Position numbers and translations under genes: made by a program
Notes under the pieces: model-generated
What the model was told of the DNA's origin: nothing
Database searches by the model: none
What the model saw: only the letters and a program-made list of their open reading frames with translations
Assembly: GCA_030549775.1 (NCBI GenBank)
Contig: CM060181.1
Span: 49,172,218-49,236,217, forward strand
Source: Tamarix chinensis
Lineage: Eukaryota > Streptophyta > Magnoliopsida > Caryophyllales > Tamaricaceae
Reading direction: 5' to 3'
DNA: 64,000 bases
Shown here: in pieces, positions 34,031 through 46,192 of the stretch
Layout of the letters: each line of letters begins with the position of its first letter
How positions within the stretch are numbered: position 1 is the first letter of the stretch

Positions 34031-36457
34031 GAGGCAATCAAGCGTAATATATGGTAGAGTGAATATGAGCACTCTGCTCTACTTTTCTTTTAGGTGGATG
34101 TTAACTTGAAATTGGGTTGTTAAGAAGTTTTATTTTTGCTATGTTAGCCCGTGGATCCTATTAGGGACTTAGATGTGAAATTTGGTCCAATTGGCAACTA
34201 GGTTGGTTGCCTAGTATTTTGAATTTTTTTTAACTGAAGCAAATGTATCGGCACGCGATGTAAACATGAAGTGGTTTGATTTATGATTTTTCAAAGGTAG
34301 CTTGAACATTTTAGTTTTAAAGGTTCGGCCAAGCAATCACGTTGATGACATTGGGGGATTTTATATTTCCAAATAAAGGGGGTTCACCATAGTAACTTGC
34401 GTAGATAGAAATAATTATTATTGTTGTTGTTTTTTGGGGATCGTGATGATCTGTGCTTAGCGAACCATATCAATATAATGCATTTGAAATTATAATATAT
34501 CTATCATTTAATTTCCCTTATAGTGAGGCCCCTAGGACTATAAAAATAGGGGGTTATGATGCATGGGATAACACTACTAACTTGGTCCTTACACGTAGAA
34601 TTAGGAAAAAAAACTTTACGCTTGCAAATTGGCTCCTCACCGATCGAGTAGAATCACCATAAAGAGGGTGCAAATGGATCCTATCACGACAACCCCTGTT
34701 CCACTTAGTCCTAATGAAGGAGAGATACCTCAGTCACTGGTCAATAGTGGTATGAGAAAACAATCATTGGGGAGTGCATTTAGAGAACCTCCAACCAACA
34801 CTTCCAAACCAAGTGCAAATGGGAATGTGTTGATCTTGAGATTGTGAATGTTCTAGATGTGTTACCATATTATATCAATGGCTCTTATATGATAAGCCCT
34901 ATTTTGCTTCAATCTACTAAGGTAGAAATCCTATTTGTGTTCTTCTTTTTCAATGTGTGTCTTAGCAACACTGGTTCTTAGCTAACTACTTGTGTTTTTT
35001 ACTTTGTAGGATCTCCACTATAATGCCATATTGGCTACTAAAGTAGAGTTCCTCTAGTGAGAGGTGAAGGATATATAGGTAAATATTTTCTTATAGGGAG
35101 TTGAGAAACCATTCAGTTTCCCAAAAAAATAGTAGGTATTTTGAATTTGTAGGAGTTGTGATTACATGACATGCCTTAAATGGATTGCAACTCAAGGTTT
35201 AGTTGATTTCCCATAGTATGGTATTTGTTTCATATGTAAGGATATGAATGAGTGAATAATTACATCACCATTTTTAATTTTACCGTTTGGTGCTCTATAA
35301 ATGGTGGTGCTCTTTTATTTGGAGACTTTACATTTGCTTGCCTCAATATTTGTTAGAGAAATATCGCCTAAATTCTTACGAACCTTTTATTCTTCCTCAA
35401 CAAAAATTATGGATACTCCCCTGAGTGTTTCTAGAAACACACTCCCTTATCCTCCATGAAACCTAGAGAAAAGGCTGATGTTTGATGGCGAGTTAAATAG
35501 ATTTTGGGAGTATGAGCTACCTATCATAAGGGATATGACCGAAAGCTCTTATATCCCTTTAAGGTGTTCGAATAAGGTTTTGTTAAGGGTGGGGGTGTAA
35601 GTGGTGAGGGTATGGAGAGATATCATATTACTATTAAGGTGCACATTGAAGTGAAAGTACAATAGAAAAAAGTAGATAAAGTGTATACAAAGTTAGTGGA
35701 CTACCAAAGTCACTCATAGGTAAGTAAAAAAGGCTCGCCTTGTAGAAGAAATGAGAGAACTAATAGAGGACGGGGCAAGAGAATTTGTTGTATAGCAAAT
35801 ATGTAACATGAAACCTATGAGAATTTCTTGGATATCAACACTTACTGGTGCTAAAGGTTGCATAAAGAGAACAAGTAAAACCGTAAGAAATTTTAGCATT
35901 TATCGAGAGAGATGCAGCAAATGTGAAAGGAGTTGTGTAAGGAATGTCATGAGTATAGTGAGCATTGGGCAAGGATTTGGGAGTCCAAATCTAAATAGGA
36001 GGTGTTCAAAAGGTTATGTTACATGGGATTTTTTCATCCAGTGAAGTAAGATGAGGACATAGAGTCATCCAAATAGAATTAAAGTAATGTTACCCTGCTT
36101 TTGTTACCACTTTCCTCTTTGTGTAAGCTCCTAATAGCAATGGAGGGGTATTTGGTGCTACTATACATATCTAGTTGAGAGGATTTTATCACAAAGTGTG
36201 ATTTATATATGAAAAATTGTATTCACATAACTTGAGGCATCCTAAAGAGGATGTAATATTACAAAATTTGCATCATGATACATGTGCATTACATCATTAA
36301 TACATAAAAGAAATGAAAATAGATGGAGTCTTATACCCCAAAAGTTATTTTCATTACACCAAAATACTTCTTGGGGATAAAGTATTAAAACCTATGCTAG
36401 TAGTGAAAGGTGTTGAGCTCACATTTTCTTTTTAAACAACTTTTTGGTAAAACCTAA
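34031..36457 (+). pseudogene. Weak coding remnants, function not recognised
   Basis: Open frames at 34,453-34,662 and 34,629-34,847 overlap in different frames (the second begins MAPHRSSRITIKRV), and a further one lies at 35,808-36,044. A splice-acceptor-like TTTACTTTGTAG occurs at about 34,998-35,010. They lie on the strand opposite to the Tat-lineage pol at 56,600-59,490, whose 3' part would be expected here once the gypsy insertion is removed. Some Tat elements do carry an antisense ORF downstream of pol. That link is inference only. Confidence 0.25.
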
Positions 36458-37112
36458 TATGGAAGATAATAGAGGAATTATTCTTTCACAAATGTAGGAT
36501 CTTGTTTTTTTTACCTTTGAAGTTGAGAATGTTGCTTGAATGGTTGATATAGTTGGATGTAGATGATTCTCGACAATGCTCTTCAATTTGAGATTTATCT
36601 TCAATAAGATAACTTAAATATACAGAGAAATCACTAAGTTTTTTATAGAGAACAAAACCCACCCACCCATGTAAGTCTAGTTTATTCTTTACTAACTAAG
36701 CCCAACCCAATTAACCTTAACAAGCTAGATTAGCCTAGTTAATAAAAGCTAAACTAATATACTACATGCCTATAATATGCATATAATAGTCTATATTGAC
36801 AAGTTACAAGACATTAAAAAGTATACATAAAATCTAAAAGCTAAACAAAATCCTAATCATGTAACCAGGATTCATGTCTTTTAGCTTTGTCTTCTATGTA
36901 AATTTGTAACCCTTGTCTTATACTAGCTATCTTTAGTGAATTATTCTTCTTGTAAATATATATAATACATTCAATAATTACTTAGAAAAATATTAGTAGT
37001 ATTAGGGTTAGCATGAGGGTTTTTGATATTTTTAAGAGCAATTGTTACCATCTCAAAGTATGCTAACTCTTGACCTCCAGTAGAAGAAGAGTGAAATTGA
37101 GGTGTTCATTCA
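36458..37112 (-). repeat. 3' LTR of the gypsy element
   Basis: This LTR runs from TATGGAAGAT (left) to TTCATTCA (right); on the minus strand it starts TGAATGAACACC. Immediately upstream on that strand is the purine tract ACAAGGGGAGAATGA (37,113-37,127). It lacks about 100 bases found in the 5' LTR between GAACAAAACC and the (AC)-rich stretch. Confidence 0.8.
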
Positions 37113-37127
37113 TCATTCTCCCCTTGT
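37113..37127 (-). promoter_or_regulatory. Polypurine tract of the gypsy element
   Basis: Minus-strand ACAAGGGGAGAATGA abuts the TG of the 3' LTR, as expected for the plus-strand primer of reverse transcription. Confidence 0.7.
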
Positions 37128-37373
37128 AAAAGAGAATTTTACCTCAAATTATAATCACTATAGTAAGGAAATAAATCACTAAAATTAAAAGTTCTTAATT
37201 CTCCTCCATAAGATTCAGGTAATTCCAATTTATAGTCATTATTTCTAAATTTTTCTTAAGATTTTAAATAGCCCGTCAGCTCTTGGCATTAGTTTGTTTT
37301 TCTTAGGTTTGGAAATATTTCTTATCTTAAGGATAACCAAACTAATTTTCCTTGTAAAAACACTTGTTGAACT

Positions 37374-37880
37374 TAGGGATGTAAATGGGGCGGGTTCGGG
37401 TCGGGTATACTATATCCGTATCCGTACCCGATAAAAAAATCCGTATCCGAATATGTACCCGTACCCGAACGGGTATCCTTTAGCACATCCATATCCATAT
37501 CCGTTGGATATCCATTACCTGACGGATTATTCGTTTACCCGTTAATGGATATTATCCAACAGATAAATCCATTATCCGATGGATAAACTCATTTATAGTT
37601 AAGTCAAATGACAATTTTGACCTTAATTTATACTATATTTATTTCAAAATTAAGGGTAAAAGAGTAATTATATATCGGGTAAATGGATACAGATATGGAT
37701 ACGGGTATAGTTACGGGTATGGGTATGGATATCCCATACCCTTATCCGTACTTGAACCCGACGGGTATTTTATTCCATCATCCATATGCGTATCCGTACC
37801 CGTTTATCCATATCCGTTTAAATATCCGTCGGATAAAATCCGTCGGGTTTTGGGTAAAGCCCGCCTTGTTTACATCCCTG
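37374..37880 (+). mobile_element. hAT-type MITE rich in GGGTA/TACCC words
   Basis: The ends are inverted: TAGGGATGTAAATGGGGCGGG-like on the left (20 bases and more) and its counterpart CCCGCCTTGTTTACATCCCTG on the right. Flanks are GTTGAACT (37,366-37,373) and GTTGAATT (37,881-37,888), an 8-bp duplication with one mismatch, as expected for hAT transposition. The 507-bp interior is full of TATCCGTACCCG / CGGGTATGGGTA words, making it partly self-complementary. No transposase. An open frame at 37,683-37,919 is a product of the repeats. Confidence 0.85.
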
Positions 37881-38149
37881 GTTGAATTCGATTTTTATTC
37901 GCTTGAGTTTGGTACTTAGCATTAGATTTATCAAAGTTGTTCTTAAATTTTCTCATAAAGTTTCTTAAAGAATTCAACTCTTTCTTGAGCATTATAGTTC
38001 TTAATATCACCTTTCTTTAATGAAAGCATATCTATAGGCAAATAAGGATCAACTTCATATACAACTTTACATGGAATCAAATGAGTTGAACTGGAAGGAT
38101 TCCTATTATATGCAAATTAAACATGTGTAAGTTTTACATCTCAATATTT

Positions 38150-38900
38150 TGTACTCTTATTAACTCTCATAGTAAAGTTCCTAAGATTTTATTAGTCATA
38201 TTGGTTTGACCATCCGTTTTTGGATTATTAGATATACTAAACAACAACTTATTGCCTAACATATGCCAAAGTATTTTTCAAAAGTATCTCAAAATTTTGA
38301 CATCTCTATCCAACACTATACTTTTAGGAATACCATGTAACCTTACTACTTCTCTGAAATATAAATCTTCCATATGAGTTGCATCATTAGTTTTATTACA
38401 ATGAATAAAATGTACCATTTTAGAAAATCTATCAACCACTACCATTATAGAATCTTTTTGCCTTTGTGTCCTTAGTAACCCTAGGATAAAGTCCATACTA
38501 AACCCCTTCCATGGGTGACTAGAATCTAGTAAAGGAGTATATAAAAGCTTATAGAAGAAACTCTTACTTTTTTCATAAGTCACATATCTCTTATTAATAG
38601 CTTGTACTACTTTTTATCATTCGTGGCTAATAGAAATGCTCTTATAATATTTCTATAGTTTTATGAACACAAAAAGGACTAGCTATGCCCCCTTCATGCA
38701 GTTCTATAACTAGTAAATCACGGACACAACATCTAGCTATGCATAATTTGTTAAGACTGAAAAGAAAGTCATCTTGAAACACATAACTACCGTGACTATG
38801 ATTACTTTTATATGCATCATAAGTTTCAAAGAAATATTCATCTTTTGCATATTATTTCAACATTTAAAAACTAAATAACTTAACATCCAAGATAAAAATT
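38150..38900 (-). pseudogene. Gypsy integrase remnant
   Basis: In the frame 38,583-38,278 the minus strand reads [20 protein letters not shown], then [40 protein letters not shown] and [10 protein letters not shown]. This is the rve integrase core of plant gypsy elements ('[33 protein letters not shown]...RLHGxPxSIVSDRDxKF'). The first catalytic Asp (SMDF) and the second (LDRD) are visible; the catalytic Glu region toward the left is not readable. Flanking sequence is frameshifted. Confidence 0.8.
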
Positions 38901-39164
38901 ATCAATGATCTTCTTGATAATGCATCTGCTACCACGTTTTCTTTATCATCAAAATATTCAATAAAAAACATAAAGGATTGTAAGAAACTAACCTATTTTA
39001 CATGCCTAGGACTAATTTTATTTGGACATGAGAATATTTTAGACTTTTATGATTCGAATTCAAAATGAATGGTTTAGGTATCAATTAATGACTCCATGTT
39101 TCTAAGATTCTTATGATGGCATAAAATTCTTTATCATACATAGAATAATTTAATTTATCCCCAT

Positions 39165-40177
39165 TTAATTTTTTTTACTAAAGAAGGTAATGGCCCATTT
39201 TTCTTGTAAAAGTACACCTCCTATCCCTACCCTATTAGGATCACATGTAACATCAAATAATTTATCAAAGTTAGGTAAGGAGAATATATGCGCATGACAT
39301 AGCTTGTCTTTCAAGGTCTTGAAGGTTTTAGTTGCATCCTCTCCCCACTTGAATTCTCCTTTCTTCATGAGATGTGTAATTGGCGCAATAATAGTTGAAA
39401 ATTATTTGATCAATCTTCTATAAAAACTTGCTAGCCTATGGAAACTTTTCACCTCATGAATATATTTATGTATAGGCTAATCTTAAATAGCTTGAATTGT
39501 TATGGGATCTACTTTTACACCTTTTCTACTTACAATATAACCAAGGAAAACAACACTTGAAAGCATAAAGTCACATTTTTCATAGAGTTTAGCTTCCCTT
39601 AGGTTTTAAAATAATCTCCTTTAATGAATAGGATGATCATGCTCAGTTTTACTATACCTAAGTACATTGTCTAAGTATACCACAATGGATTTTCCAACAA
39701 AATGATGAAGAATTTCATTTATTATTCTCATAAATGAAATAGGTGTATTACACAAATCAAAAGGCATTATAGTCCATTCATAAAGACCATATTTTGTTTC
39801 AAAGGTAGTTTTCCATTTGTCCCATACTTTTATCCTCATTTGATGATACCCACTCCTTAGATAAAATTTTAAGAATACTTATACCCCACAAAATTCCTAT
39901 AACATGTCATCTAATCTAAGTATAGAAAATTTATATTTGATAGTTATATTGTTAACAACTCTAGAGTCTATACACACGCGCTATGTACCATCTTTTTCTA
40001 GAACAAGTAATACAGGCATACAATATAGACTTGTGCTCTCTTTAGAATATCCTTTTCTTATGATCTCTTGTAATTGTTTCTATAATTATTTAGCTTCTTC
40101 CCGATTACATCTATATGTATGTCAATTAGGTAAAGACACACCAAGAATAAAGTCTATAACATGTTCTATTCCTCTCT
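39165..40177 (-). pseudogene. Gypsy reverse transcriptase and RNase H remnant
   Basis: Right to left: RGIEHVIDFILGVSLPN near 40,165-40,115 is the segment just before RT ('RxIxHxIDFxPGASLPN'); then ESTSLYCMPVLLVLEKDGT and VCIDSRVVNNITIKYKF; then KTTFETKYGLYEWTIMPFDL and YLDN in 39,839-39,621, where the usual YxDD has become YLDN (second Asp lost). RNase H opens at 39,368-39,165 with FKWGEDATKTFKTLKDKLCH. Several stops interrupt it. The frame is broken at 40,177 by the large insertion. Confidence 0.85.
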
Positions 40178-40704
40178 CCCAAAAATTACAGTAAAAAATT
40201 TTCATTTAATTAAAACAAACACAAGAATGGGGAGTGCTACCCTTGTGATCAGTGCAAGCTTGCCCTCGGTAAGTATCATACCAACCACAAGGCTAAAGAT
40301 AATTTCATAAAAACATAAAAAAAACTTAAAATAGAGATAAAACTGAAATATTCATAACATAGAAATCAGAGTGCACGTTAAAAGTTATACAACCCAATAA
40401 AGTACGTAATCAAAGTTCCCATGTGTGGTAAAAGGTACAGTATGATAAAACAAAAATAAAATGATACATAAGTAAACTGAATTTAAAGAGAGACAGTTTG
40501 GCCAATGTCGCTCCCGGGTCCCTATGCCCAGTCCAAAGCTCAACTCTCAGCCCCACCCGATGCTTCATAAGTATCATAGGCATCCAAGATGGTGTCTCCT
40601 ACCTGCACAAACTTAGCGAGACCCTCTGCTTGTGGGAATGAGAAACACCCCTAAAACGGGTGATCAGTATACTACGTACTGAGTAAGGTAACCATACAAC
40701 TAAG
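40178..40704 (-). repeat. LTR tail, inverted copy of 52,159-52,683
   Basis: Reverse-complemented, this matches the right-hand tail through the phrases GGTTACCTTACTCA(A/G)TAC, ATGGGTGTTGCTCATTCCCA, TAGGAGACACCATCTT, TACGTACTTTATTGGG, TTAGCCTTGTGGTTGGTA and TTTGTTTTAATTAAA. The homology stops at AACTAAGGCC (40,704). The outermost end has lost the TGTAACAC terminus. Confidence 0.8.
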
Positions 40705-40857
40705 GCCATCGCCAACAAGCCACCATTGTACTGCTAGCCTGCACCACCCCTCTCTCTCCCCATCCTTTTCCTTTCCTTTTTAGACCCCCACCACCCCCTT
40801 ATCTCCTCTCACATATGCCCCGTTCTTTTCCTTTTCTTCTCCCCTGACAAAACTTGC
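40705..40857 (+). repeat. Short LTR head piece, pyrimidine-rich
   Basis: The C/T-rich plus strand contains TTGTACTGCTAG followed by CACCACC, matching TTGTACTACTAG...CACCACC at 49,110-49,130. It is thus a second copy of the start of the plus-oriented LTR. Confidence 0.5.
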
Positions 40858-41479
40858 TATAATAACGCCAAATTTACTGCTAAAAAATTTTATTTTAAGC
40901 CGAAGCGTATAATCAAATAGTTGGGTGTTACTACCGTAATTGACATAAGTTTGGCTTACCCCACGATCCTTACATCAATCACAAGGCAAAATGATTAGAA
41001 ATTTTAAAACATGATATAAAGAGATGAGACAACTTTTAATAACATAAAAAAGTGTTTGGAGATCAACTCCGATTACAATATCAAAATACAAAAAAAAAAG
41101 GGATCCCATAGAACTAAGAGTCCAAACAGGAATCCGGGTAAAACTATCATTCGGATAACATAACTCTACGTCCAAATCCTAATACTAATAAATCACTCAT
41201 CCACATATATCACATCAAAGGCTGCGAAATCATCCATCTGGTCCTCATTGATCTGCACATAAACATCTAGGTCATCTATTCATTAGATTGAGTAGCACCC
41301 ATAAAACAGATGATCAGTATGCTACGTACTGATTAAGGTAATGTTAAAGTCAAGCAGGGTTAAACATAATACAAGAATTCTCATAAGCAAATAATATATG
41401 CGTAAATCAAAGAATGCTAAATAAGAACTGATTCCAGGTCTTTCATTAGATATAACATATTTAAATCTTTTATTTACGT

Positions 41480-41940
41480 TGAGTTTAGGGACCCCACTAT
41501 TCTTAAATCAATGGAACGGTCTAAGACACCTCTCGGGGACAACACACCTGAGCCACTATTACTATCTAGTGTAACAGAGCCAACACCTCTTAGAGTAAAA
41601 TACTCCTGAGCCACTATTATTAAATCGGTGGAACGGTCTAAAGCATCTCTCGGGGACAGCACACCCGAGCCACTATTATTATCTAGTGGAACAGGACTCA
41701 ACACCTCGGTCATGTAGTCTTCCACTTTACATGATTTCTATCTTTCCATTTATACTTTATATCTTATTTGTATTTTCATTCACTTTGAGTATGGAGTCCC
41801 ACTATTCTTAATCCGGTGGAATAGACTGAAGCACCTCTTGGAGAAAATACACCCAAACCACTATTATTATTATCCAGTAGAACAGAGCTATATAAACACC
41901 TCAGCCCAACTCAAGTGATCTTTCACTTTAAATTATTAGT
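41480..41940 (-). repeat. AATAGTGG/CCACTATT module array
   Basis: On the plus strand the modules read ACCCCACTATTCTTAAATC, GGTGGAACGGTCTAA(A/G)(A/G)CA, CTCTCGGGGACA(A/G)CACACC, then GAGCCACTATTA and TATCTAGTG. About four units lie between 41,490 and 41,900. This is the same family as the arrays at 20,200, 51,640 and 60,120. Confidence 0.8.
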
Positions 41941-42999
41941 ATCTTAGTTGATCGTATATTATCATGCCGAACTCATATAAATGCAAGACATACTATTTAA
42001 ACACATAAGTACGACCATGTAATTATTCTCAAATGACCATAACACCTTTAAGGTAGGTAAGATAATCGTATTCTCCCAAAGCCTTATAAAACCCAAGGAA
42101 TATACATTTTCAATTATTATCCGAAGTACATATCCTTAAATCCCCATATATATATATTGTATCTAATATTATACCCAAACATGTACTTACATAATTTCAT
42201 TACTCTTAAGAATATCATTTCATTGTATTTCCATAATAAATTATTCAATACAACATATTTAACACAAAAGTATATACCAACAATACAAGTATCACATAAA
42301 TCCCTAGCTTTGACATGTATACTTACCAATGAGGACGCTAGACTCTATGCACGTAAATCCTATACCTCTTCCAAGATCACCGGAAGATCACCTACAGAAA
42401 TAAGGTAAAATACGATTAGGATTGAAGATTAAAAATTGATAGGAAAGTCAAGGTAGAGAAGGGTAAAAATGAAATTTGCCAAAGTCAAATGGAATCTTGA
42501 ATTTTATGGAAGTATAGAAGAATGTGTGATGGAGATATTGTTAAATTTTGGTGGTGTTTAGACAAGATTTGGGATGAAAATAGGGGTGAAAGGCTAAAAT
42601 AGGAAGTTGCACGGCCAAGAAATCCAAGAGTTACACAACTTTGCAATAACAGTGCATAATAGGTTGAGGAAAAAAAATATGCATGGCCAGGCGGTGCAAT
42701 AATCACAAGGCTATGCATCACTGGGCTGAGAGAAAATAAAACACACAGCTAGACGATGCAAGAGTTGTATGACTGTGCAGTAGGAAATTTGACCATTACA
42801 CGACCGTGTAGTAGGCGGTGCATAGGTTGTACACTTGACAACACTGTAATGAACAAGGGGAAGGAGAAGGAAAAATAGGTGGCGGTCTGTGGTGATGACC
42901 GACGACGGCGAAGGGGAAGGCTGGGGCAACCTTGGTGGTTGGACCACCTACCAAAGGGCGGTTAGTGATAGCTTAGGTGGTGGATTGGGTGGTGTGAAT

Positions 43000-43600
43000 G
43001 CTAAAAACAGGGAAGAAGGAGGAAGAAGAAGGAGAAGGAAGAAGAGAAGAAGGTGGGGGAGCTGATGGATGACAATAAAATGGAGGGATAGAGGGGTATA
43101 TATACTAGTAAGGTTGCATGCCTTGGAGGAGAAAATGGTAGAGGTGACAATGAAGATGATGACGATCTACCAAGAAGAAGAAAAGAAAAAGAATAGGGGG
43201 ATGCTGATGGTTGAAATGGATGAGAATCAGGAAGAGGTACAAGGGAGGTGATGATGATGAAGAAAATGTGCACGAGAGATAAAATAAAGGATTGTGATGG
43301 TGATGGGCTGCAAAACATAGTAGTAGCATAGAGAAGAAGATGAAGAAGAAGGAAGAAGAAGGGTGGTAGGGGAGGGATGGTGGTGTGTAGAGGAAGAGAA
43401 GTAGAAGAAGGTAGGACGAGGGATGGCAGGGATGGTGTCATGGTGCATGTGGGAGGGCAAGTGGATGGTGGTGGTGCAGAGGAAGCCAAACCCCTCGCAC
43501 CATAAAATCGGCAGAGGAGAAGAAGGGAAAAGAAAAGAAAAGAAAAAGGAAGAAAAGAAAAGGAGAAAGAAAAGGAAAAATAGATAAGGGTTAGGGAATT
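43000..43600 (-). repeat. Polypurine (plus) / polypyrimidine (minus) leader of the solo LTR
   Basis: GAAGAAGGAGAAGG-like runs on the plus strand give overlapping minus-strand frames up to 162 codons of Pro/Ser/Leu/Phe/His low complexity. I treat these as non-coding. Position within the LTR equals that of 49,130-49,760 and 16,680-17,930 in the related LTRs. Confidence 0.65.
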
Positions 43601-43726
43601 AGGATTAGATTAGGAAATTTCATATTAGCCAAGTCATTTGGATTAGTGAAAATTTTAGCGGAATTTAATTTTGGTTTATGAATTACAATTTATCTAAATC
43701 AAGGTTTTGGTTTTGGTTAAAGTTTT

Positions 43727-44431
43727 TGTTGTGGATCGATACCAATTCGGAAAAATAAGATCTAATTAGAATCAATTAGAACACACAAGAATTGATAAGA
43801 GAAAAACACTCAAGAACACAGATTGGGGAAACAGATGATCTTATTGATGTGAAGTAATTATGATTACAATAATCAAAGAAATTCTCACGTAAATCACTCA
43901 ATACATCAAGGAATTACAATATAACTCAATAGGAGAAGAAGACGACGCTCGCTCTTAGATTAGGGTTCTAATCGCATGGTATTTATACTATACGAGACTG
44001 TCATTAGCAAAAACCGAGGCGGAGCGAAAAACCCAAAAAACACGGACCGTATTAATAAACACGGCAACCCCGTATTTATTTTCTATCTCTCGGCCTCTCC
44101 CGGAAAATAGAACATATTTTCCTGATGAAAAATACGGATCGTGTTTCCAAAACACGGGCCCCCCGTGTTTCTTTCCAGCTTTGATAGTCTTTAGTATTTC
44201 GGTCACAACTTCTTCATCTGACCTCCGATCGAGCTAATTTTTGATGCGTTGGAAAGATAACATAAAGATATACAACTTTAATGTTTAGCACATTTCAAAA
44301 TTCTAATATCTTCAATGTAAAATATTCACATCTTTCCAGAATAGCTCACGGTTCTACTTCAAATTTCTCCGAAACACTTCACACACCAATCCAAGCTATT
44401 CTACACACCAAATAAGAGTCACAAGCTAACA
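43727..44431 (-). repeat. 3' LTR of the copia element
   Basis: On the minus strand it starts TGTTAGCTTGTGAC and ends CGATCCACAACA. A TATAAAT box lies at 43,981-43,987 (minus). Palindromic CACGG motifs lie at 44,039-44,170. Confidence 0.93.
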
Positions 44432-44444
44432 ATTCTCCACCTTG
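44432..44444 (-). promoter_or_regulatory. Copia polypurine tract
   Basis: Minus-strand CAAGGTGGAGAAT directly precedes the TG of the 3' LTR. It is a typical copia polypurine tract used to prime the plus strand. Confidence 0.85.
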
Positions 44445-44518
44445 ACGACGTATTTAAAGTAGCTAGCACCAGGAACACAAAAGACCATCTGTAAAAACCC
44501 CCGGGCCCCAAAAGGCCC

Positions 44519-46192
44519 TCATGGTACACCAACACCAACCAAGTCCGAGCAATGCTCGAACTTGCTCACTGTCAATGGCTTCGTTAGCATATCTGCTGGA
44601 TTCTCAGCAGTAGCCACCTTCTCCAACACAACCTTGCCTGCAGCAATAGTACCTCGGATGAAGTGGTACCTGATATCAATGTGCTTCGTCCGACGATGGA
44701 AAGAATTCTGATTCTTTGCCAAACAAATAGCACTATGGCTATCGCTACGAACAACGGGAGCACCATGACCAAATCCAAGCTCACGAACAAAACCACCAAG
44801 CCACGAAGCTTCTTGAAAAGCTTCCGTCATAGTCATATACTCAGCCTCAGTAGTGGACAACGCAGTCACATCTTGCAAAGATGACCTCTAGCTAATTGCC
44901 GAACCACCAAGACAAAATACATAACCTCCAGTGGATCTCCTATTATCAAGATCTCCACCATAATCAGTCAACACATCAGTTGACCTCCCATACTCCAAAC
45001 AAGATGATGCACTACCCTTCAAGTACCTCAGAATCCACTTCACTGCTTGCCAGTGAGCCTTCCCAGGATTCGCCATATATCTGCTCACAACACTCACAAC
45101 TTGAGAAATATCCGGCCTGGTACAAACCATAGCGTACATCATGCATCCCACAGCATTAGAGTAGGGAACTGTGGCCATAAACTCCTCCTCATCTTTAGAT
45201 TTGGGGCAATCTAAAGAAGACAATCTGAAGTGAGTAGCCAAGGGAGTACTAACCGACTTGGCATCAATCATATGAAACCTCTCCAACACCTTGTTCACAT
45301 ATTGCTCTTGTGACAAGTAAAGACGCTTCTGTCTGCGGTCTCGAATGATCTCCATGCCAAGGATCTTCTTCGCAGCTCCCATATCCTTCATCTCAAACTC
45401 AGTCTTCAGCATTGTTTTCACCTTGTTTACTTCAGACAGATCTTTTTCTGCAACAAGCATGTCATCGACATACAACAAAAGATACACCAGAGAACCATCA
45501 CCAACCTGCTTCAAGTATAAACATCCATCGTACTCACTCCTGGAGAACCCATGCTCAATCATAAACTGATCAAACCTCTTATACCATTGTCTAAGCGACT
45601 GCTTCAGACCATATAGTGACTTCTTCAATAAGCACACATGATCCTTCTTGCCTTTAACAATAAAGCCATCTGGTTGGCACATATAGATCTCCTCCTCGAG
45701 CTCACCATGCAAAAAATCTGTTTTAACATCCAATTGCTCTAACTCCATATCCTGCATAGCCACAAGTGCAAGCAAAGTACGAATAGAATTATGCCTGACA
45801 ACAGGGGAAAATACCTCGTTATAGTCTACACTAGGTATCTGACTAAACCCACGTGCAACTAAACGAGCCTTGTACCTCGACCCCTCAACACCTGGAATTC
45901 CCTATTTGAACTTGTACACCCACTTGCAATCAACTATTTTCTTCTTCCTGGGTGCCTTCACAAGTTCCCATGTCTGATTCTTCCATAGAGACTGCATCTC
46001 CTCCTCCATAGCAGCACACCACTGAGCATAATCAGCACTAACAATGGCATCTGAGTATGACACTAGCTCCTGTACATCAACGACAGTCTCAACACTAGCC
46101 AAAGCATAACCTGCTAACTCCTCAAAGCCATACCTCACAGGAGGCTTCACAACCCTCCGTGGTCTACCAGGAGCAACACCCCTTTGCTCCAC
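44519..46192 (-). pseudogene. Copia reverse transcriptase and RNase H
   Basis: The frame opens in the linker before RT and reads MEEEMQSLWKNQTWELVKAP, then CKWVYKFK, where TAG (45,902) interrupts. It resumes with YKARLVARGFSQIPSVDYNE, FSPVVRHNSIRTLLALVAMQ, LDVKTDFLHGELEEEIYMCQ and the intact catalytic LYVDDMLVA. RNase H begins with STGGYVFCLGGSAIS, then TAG (44,885-44,890 region; Trp expected), then DVTALSTTEAEYM and DIRYHFIR. It ends at a stop at 44,519. This is the best preserved polymerase in the window, with both YVDD aspartates. Confidence 0.92.

Noticed and set aside
37683..37919. 78-codon open frame with PYPYPY runs
   Set aside because: Generated by repeated TACCC/TATCC words of the hAT MITE and running past its edge.
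43001..43489. 162-codon minus-strand open frame and its overlaps
   Set aside because: It is the complement of a GAAGAAGG tract in an LTR leader; low-complexity translation only.
43988..44206. 72-codon frame present in both copia LTRs (also 48,524-48,742)
   Set aside because: It lies inside the LTR downstream of the TATA box, has no family resemblance, and its conservation is explained by LTR duplication.
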